Origin: Sphagnum compactum
Taxonomy: Eukaryota; Bryophyta; Sphagnopsida; Sphagnales
DNA length: 64,000 bases
Reading direction: 5' to 3'
Assembly: GCA_965153455.1 (NCBI GenBank)
Contig: OZ234499.1
Coordinates: 17,232,271 to 17,296,270 of the forward strand
The notes under the pieces are model-generated. The model was not told where the DNA came from. It did no database searches and saw only the letters and a list, made by a program, of their open reading frames with translations. The translations under genes and the position numbers were made by a program. This document shows, piece after piece, positions 58,086 to 64,000 of the stretch (position 1 is the first letter of the stretch; every line of letters begins with the position of its first letter).

Positions 58086-59275
58086 TGTTTGGCACTAGTT
58101 GTTGGTTGAAGACAAAGGCCATGGAAATCTAGGCTTGGTAGAGATTTTTAAAAAAAATGATAGTTTCATTTCCACTATTGAATCCAGAAGAGGCATTATG
58201 GCCTTTTGTAAATGTTTATCAATGCAATAGAAAGTCAAATTTAAATGCAATGCAACTCCCATTTCTTACAAAGGAAGCCGATGATCAATTTAGGGAACTT
58301 TGAGCAAGTATCTCTCGATTCCTAGTTTGTATGCAAAAATTATTGTGTGTTATGAACTATAGTAAATGCATGTTTCTTCCATCTATTTTTTATTTTGTTT
58401 GGCAAGGTTTTGATTTAGAGAATATAATAAATAACATGGGCTTTGTTGAAACAAAATACAAATTTTTTTTTTCAATTGGAGGTTTTCATGGCCCACAAAT
58501 GTTCGATGAGATCACTTCACAATTTGTAGTACATATTTGTATTTTCAATTTGTAATGTGCCTTGCCTAAAATTTTGAAATGGTAACCTTCTTCTCATTCA
58601 AGGCCGGTCATTGCTAATGTCAAACAAGGGGTCCAAGTGTGAATCACTCTCATATTCAATAATCATGATGTGAAAAATGACGAATGTAATTACAATAACA
58701 CATACCATAGCAAGTGTAATGCTTACTTGGTATTTTCATGTTTTAAAGTCGTAATTTAATTTGATGTTGAAATTGTAAGATTTGTTTATATAGTTGTATT
58801 TTTAATATATCATGGGAACATGCTGATTAAATTTGAAATTAATACAATGAGTAAAAAATTAACAAAAACACTCATTAAGCATCGTAACGTTTGCTTTTAA
58901 ACAATAAAAAGAATTGTAAATAGATTAGTTTTTTGTAAAAATGACATTTTTTGCCAAATTTTTAACATAAACCTTAATAAAATAATATGAAAAAAAATTC
59001 AAAATATATTAAGAATATTCTAAGAATGTGAGTATCATATCAAGTGAACGATTTGGCAACACATTTCTTTTTGCACAGTTTACTGTTTTTGGGGTGAATT
59101 TTTGCCACTTGGTGACCAAAAAAAACGAAGGGGCCTACACCCACTACAAAAGATTTTATGAAAAAAAATCCCCCAAATTTGCCACATGTCTAAGAAAAAA
59201 ATACTGAGTTCATCACATTTAGACTGTAGGTCCTTGCAAGTTGACAGTACATATAACTCAAAAAAATTCTACATG
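58086..59275. other. AT-rich intergenic, nothing recognised
   Basis: A 74-codon frame at 58331-58555 (+) may belong to the decayed PIF-type element but has no motif. Confidence 0.4.
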
Positions 59276-59283
59276 TCTCTCTG

Positions 59284-59826
59284 GGGCATAGGGAACCAGC
59301 GCCCACCAGCACACCATGAAGGATGAATGGTAAGTGGTCAGGAAACAGTTTTCTGTTGGGTTCAAGTTCCCTAGCTACCCATGGTGGTTAGCTTAGTTGC
59401 TTTTTTTTCCTACCTACCTACTAACAATCCACAAGCAGGTTATGAGTAGGTAAGTAGTAAATACAGCTCTTACCAATGTATAAATCATCTATTTACCTAG
59501 TAGTTACCTACTTTCCCAACTATCTCTACCTATATATAATTCACTAGAAGAAAAACCCCATTTTTCAACTTGTCTTAGGCGACTAAAAGTGTCTTTTGTG
59601 ACTATTTTTGATCAAAAAATAATCGCAAAAGACACTTTTAATCGCCTAAGACAAGTCAAAAAATGGGGTTTTTCTACTAATGATATGAGACTGATTTCCT
59701 ACAGAATTAGTCACCGAGGTCCAACCAAAAACTTATTAACTCAGTTGAGGGTTCATCCACAACTGAGTACCTCGTAAGAGGCATCCAGTGGATGGTGCGC
59801 TGGTGGGTGCTGGTTCACTGTGGCCA
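59284..59826. mobile_element. 543-bp hAT-like MITE of the GAACCAGC family
   Basis: The inverted ends share GAACCAGCRCCCACCAGCRC followed by ACCAT, with outer GGC-A-AG positions also alike. The flanks read TCTCTCTG on both sides (59276-59283 and 59827-59834), an 8-bp duplication typical of hAT. A foldback MITE (59542-59682) is inserted within it, so the original element was about 400 bp. No transposase. Confidence 0.65.
59542..59682. mobile_element. 141-bp foldback MITE with CACTA-like ends
   Basis: Two ~68-bp arms are almost perfect complements (shared core ACTTGTCTTAGGCGA, TAAAAGTGTCTTTTG) meeting at GATC. The left end is CACTAGAAGAAAAACCCC, like CACTA/EnSpm termini; the right end is TTTTTCTACTAATG, one base off. 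A transcript would form a long hairpin able to feed small-RNA pathways (inference). Confidence 0.75.
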
Positions 59827-59834
59827 TCTCTCTG

Positions 59835-61837
59835 ACCCGTAGCCTTCTTTTGGAGGATAACAAGTCCACCTACCTCATGAAATTGAAAAAAAAAAAAAAC
59901 ACTGGTTTGCTGAGGATGGTGAAAGGTGCCGCAAAGCCTACCACCTGCCAGAGACGAGGGTAACAAATATGATATGACTGCTGCTCCCTATTTCTGATTG
60001 GCCAATCGTAATGATTAGTCCAAGTGGTTGGCTATTAGTAGTCTCGCAATTGTTTGCAGGCCCAATTTTAGTTTCATGGGTGAGAGTGGAAAAAGTAAAT
60101 AATCGAAACTTGGATGTGAGTTGAAAATACTTTTGGAGGGTCACATAATAACCATGGCTAGAGGTGCTCTAATTATGTTAGTATGGCGAGTGCTTCACAA
60201 TGAGTCTGACCGCTGTTGTGGAAGCTGGAAAATTATAGCTTATACTGAACTAGTCACTGGTTTTTAGTGTTTGCCATGGTCGACCTATGCGTTGTTTATG
60301 GACCTACACTGTTAACTTGATTGTATTCTAATCAGCAAGTTTTTGGCATGCTACACGGGTCTGAAGACAAAAAAGCTTAATTACACACAACTCGGTGATT
60401 TACAACTTTAGTTTTGCACTATTGTGGATTCATTTTCCCACTGCATCATTATCCTCGCAACAAGGAGATTTTGTGAAAGGGGACGGTGTAGTTTGAACTT
60501 CCAGTTGAATGGCTTCACTGTGATTTGAGCTTGATAAAAGCTAGTGCTGTTGACACCTGCAGTTGTCTCACATTACTTGAAATGGTTTGGTACATAGTTA
60601 TCCTTTTTTCTTTTCTTTTTCCAAAATTTTCAATTTTTCCTCAACAGTGAAAAGGAAGTTTTTTTCAAGTTTTTCTTGGAAATGTTTGGCAAAATAGCAA
60701 AGATTCACCACAAAAAAATCACCTAGGTTAGGTGTAGTGTTTTCTATTTCTAGAAATTTTTGCAAATGTTCACCCTATGTACATCATGCCTAGCAAAACA
60801 CGAGGAATTTGGGTCTATCTTCCCATATCTGAATTCTGGACATCGAAGGTGGTTAGTTGCCAAAGCTGTAGTAAGAGAAGTAAAAAACATGGACTCCAAA
60901 GTAGGCAATGAAATTAGCTTGTCAATAATGTACAGAATGATGTGAGATGATGCATCTTCGCATGCAAACTTATTTATAGTTAGTGAATGAGCTGGGCTCA
61001 AATGGTCTGAATTCAAACCAGATCTAGACATTCTCTTTTGAAAGATCTTTAGATTCTTAAACAGTGCCCCAAAAACTCCCCCAAATTTCATGTCATGTGA
61101 ATATTTTATTTTAGTTGGTGCATTCTTCATCAAAAGGAATAACATCTTCTTTTCCTACATTTGTCTGCATTTCTTGTGCTCTTATAGGTCAATGACCAGA
61201 AGTGTCAGCCGAATTCTCTCTTATTTGAATACATTCTGTTTCCTCGTCGCGGTGTTGGGTTGGGTAGGCAACAACTAGATCCTCTCTTCTTTTCTGTTTT
61301 GCTTGTTGCATTGCAAATGGTTGGCTTTTAGGCAGAATTCTGATTGCTCAGATTGTTGTCTCTAATAAGTAGTGTAGCACTTGCACATCATAACCAGCTA
61401 CCACAAACATCCCACATTGTTCGGTGGTGTTGTTCAGTTGTCATTCCTGCTACATGCAACTGCCTCTTATTGTGTTTGCCAGCTTTTTATTGGTACCAAA
61501 AACCATAATTCACTCCATATGTATGTGGCTAGAAATTAAAGTAGCAACAGATTCCAAACCGCCCAGAATGTCATTAAAACCCTACGGCAAAGAATGTTTG
61601 CTTAACAATGGGATTCTGGTTATTTTACCATGTAGCACATCAGTTATTGACTTGAGTGTCTGAATTTCTGTTTTCTTCTAAATTGTATAATATTCATTGA
61701 AGTGGTTCTAGACATTTTTTCCTCAGTAAGTACCTATTATGTTGAAAGTACCTTTGGTTAATTCTATTAATTAGATATCATGCCTCCCAAGTTCCTTTTG
61801 TTGTTGTTGTTGTTGATGGTGTAGCAGCAACCAGCCA
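59835..61837. other. Intergenic, nothing recognised
   Basis: Two opposing frames at 60750-61145 (131 codons, minus) and 60760-60945 (plus) have no family motif. (TTG)n at about 61798-61815. Confidence 0.45.
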
Positions 61838-62195
61838 TTTTGACTGGTCCATCAAACCAAAAAACAAAGGAAAAAAAAGAGAAACTGTGGAGCTTTCTTT
61901 GTGAAGATATAGTGCTTCCCCTTTGACCTAAATATGTAGGTGACAGCGGAGAACTTTAGACAAACCATTAGTCTCTTTAGAGGATACCCAACAACACTCC
62001 CTTCTGCACTCTCTGCCCATTTGTATGCACCTCCCAAACCTTTGACTAGGCTAGGCTGTTTCGCATGCACTCACAATCCAAATTTACATTGATTAGAAAT
62101 CTCATAGCAGGGCTGCACAAAAATGAGCTGCCACCCAAAGCACAAGCGCACTTATTTTCGCTCCTTGGGATGGTCACAAAATGAGTGGCCATCCG
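61838..62195 (+). repeat. Hairpin-ended repeat family, copy G
   Basis: The left end (CCATTTTGACTGGTCCATCA, 61846-61865) and right end (GGGATGGTCACAAAATGAGT then GGCCATCC, 62167-62193) match the termini of copies B and E as inverted repeats. The interior lacks the GGGAAC array. Confidence 0.5.
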
Positions 62196-62920
62196 AGTCA
62201 AAGGGATACTTATTTCAAGAACCAACTGCTCCTTGATGAAGGTTACCCTATACTTTAGACACTCTTGCCAAAGTTTTGGAACCCAAATAAGAAAAACCCT
62301 GTAAATAAAAATGAGGGATGGGAACCCCATCCATCAAAAGTACAGGGCAAAAGAGAACACAAGTAGACACAACCCAAAGAAGAAACAAAAGCAAACAATC
62401 AACCAAAAAAAAAAACAGGGAAAGACCCAAAGGGCTTCCAAGTCTTTTGTGGGTGGGAAGTCTGTTGGTGGCAGGGGGAAAGCCCTTGCCATCACTTATT
62501 GCCCTTGTTAATTGCCAACAACAATAAGGAGGAGAGACTTTGAATGGCCTCTATAAGCAGAAGAGAGACATCATTCTTGACTTTCCATTATTCTTTGAAA
62601 AGCTCTGGGTTGTGATATCTTCCCGTGGACTTATTTGCTAAATTTTGCAAACTTTTCAGCTGGCAAATGAAGCTGTAAATTGCACATGGGTCTTTTTTTC
62701 CTCTCTCTGCCACTGATCACACACACACAAAGGCCTCATCACAACAGTACATTTGCTGTTTCAAAAGGGTTTTTTGCTTGCCTCTCTGAACCACCACCAT
62801 CACCACCACCCATGATCTTCAGTTACAGCCAGGAGGCACTAAGTCTGAGTGTTTCACTAGAAATGAACATGGAAGACATATAGAGAGCATAACTATGTCC
62901 CACAGCTTGTGCCCATAGGC
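62196..62920. other. Intergenic, nothing recognised
   Basis: Short Lys/Gln-rich frames at 62311-62527 come from an A-rich tract. A (CACCAC)n-like tract lies at about 62791-62812. Confidence 0.4.
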
Positions 62921-62924
62921 CATT

Positions 62925-63150
62925 AGCCTAGGCCAAAAAATGGTACAAAACACAGGTAAACATAGGAATTCTTGGCAGCCAATGAGGTGTGCAAGCAGTC
63001 GCCCAAGGGACCCAGTTTTTTTTTTTTCTTTTGGGGGTCGGTGGGGATGGTGTTGATTTTTCTGGATTTTGTTGTTCCCATCAAGTTCCCATACATGCTA
63101 CCCCAAGTTCCCAATGTGTTCCATAAGTTCCTAACATGTGCTCGACAAAA
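62925..63150 (-). repeat. WGGGAAC-array repeat, copy F
   Basis: Minus-strand counterpart of copy C. In reverse it reads CATTGGCTGCCAAGAA, TTTTTTGGCCTAGGCTAATG and then GGAAC units (63075-63135). Confidence 0.55.
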
Positions 63151-63369
63151 GGATATGGAATATATGTGGTGTGTGCGTGTACAACCCATCTGCACCATGT
63201 GGTGGTATAGAGAATGAATTCAGAGAAAAATGGTGACCTGAACATAAAATCTAGTTCGTGGAAAGATTTAGTACAATCAGAAAGCATGGGGTATTAGAAT
63301 TCTCCAATAAGGTTGGGAACAGTGTTTTAAAAGCCAGTTTTGTGATTTAGCTACGGTGTTGATCATACA

Positions 63370-63840
63370 TAAAAAGGTTTAGCCAAATTTGGCTATAAAT
63401 AAATTATAAAAGTAAGAGTATCTAAGCATCCTTCTATATTGTCGGCTACAAGTAATGGGAATTGATGTAAAACTCTAACAAGTTTCCTGATTTTGGGCAA
63501 GAATGGCAACAGAAGAAAGCCCCCCAAAACCTCTGTTTTCCTTTCATCTGTTGATTGGGTTCTGTCTACTAGCAACAGCCAGCTTTTGCAGCCTTCTTTT
63601 ACTGGCAAAAATCTTGCTGAATAGTGAAATTATAAATCAAAATAAATCAATAATGAAGTGATTTTTTGAGGGTTTCAATTTGTCAAAGAGTCCCAAACAA
63701 AAAAGAAAAGTAAAGATAATTAGATTTCTGTATTTGGTTTTCATTAAGTAGGCAAAAAAATAAATAGAAAGATGATTCAAGATTTGTACTTCATATCTAG
63801 TTTATAGCCATATTTGGCTAAATCTTGCTATCGAATGATG
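63370..63840 (+). repeat. Two further TAGCCAAATTTGGCTA repeat copies
   Basis: TAGCCAAATTTGGCTATAAA at 63380 and TAGCCATATTTGGCTAAATC at 63805. The second shares downstream text with the 17.5 kb copy. The rest of the window end to 64000 shows nothing more. Confidence 0.5.
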
Positions 63841-64000
63841 ATTGTCACTTTAACTGCATCTTTCTCCTATACATGATCACCACTTTTCCTACATCAAAAA
63901 ATTCATTAAAGAGAACACTGAGCTTCAGGCATCCACCAAGACCGAGCTGCAAATCATCATCATGATGACACTATGAAATCAACCTGGAAGATCTCAAAAG

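Overview
The window looks like nuclear DNA of a land plant with a large, repeat-rich genome. Two genes support this: a group-4 LEA (late embryogenesis abundant) protein with GT-AG introns, and a plant sterol C-24 methyltransferase of the SMT2 class. The transposon families are also typical of plants: Ty3/gypsy, hAT with BED finger and DUF659, pogo-like, PIF/Harbinger accessory protein and several MITEs. Low gene density, AT-rich intergenic DNA and heavily decayed elements would suit a fern, lycophyte or other seed-free plant, but I cannot name the species. That placement is an inference.

Layout. 0-1.3 kb: 3' end of a dead Ty3/gypsy retrotransposon and its probable LTR. 2-5 kb: small repeats and a TIR element. 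6.7-8 kb: dispersed repeats, including a family with hairpin-forming ends. 8.3-10 kb: LEA gene (3 exons, 131 aa) with a consensus ABA-response element upstream. 10.6-14.2 kb: short duplications and an endonuclease-domain (EEP) relic. 15.4-17.15 kb: a nested minisatellite with homopolymer C runs at both ends. 17.5-31 kb: AT-rich, essentially gene-free DNA with a G-quadruplex candidate, a tandem array at 22.6 kb and a tRNA-like SINE head at 30.4 kb. 31.98-34.87 kb: a structurally complete hAT transposon. 35-38.2 kb: two more small TIR elements. 38.45-40.3 kb: a degenerate minisatellite, then the intact single-exon sterol methyltransferase gene. 43.3-45 kb: remnants of an armadillo-like repeat gene on the minus strand. 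49-51 kb: tandem duplications. 53.1-54.3 kb: dead pogo-like transposase. 57.5-58.1 kb: dead PIF/Harbinger-type accessory gene. 59.3-59.8 kb: two nested MITEs. 61.8-63.2 kb: further copies of the hairpin-ended repeat family.

Only the LEA gene and the sterol methyltransferase look functional. They share no pathway: one is a desiccation/stress hydrophilin, the other acts in ER phytosterol synthesis. All other recognisable coding sequence is mobile-element derived or decayed.

The best discovery-type signal is the hAT element. It has a perfect 8-bp target duplication, 17-bp terminal inverted repeats, and three 84-bp subterminal repeats that each carry the terminal-repeat core. Its single 646-codon frame is broken only by two TAG codons, both at expected Trp positions and both explained by C-to-T change at CAG (CHG) sites, as expected for a silenced, methylated transposon.
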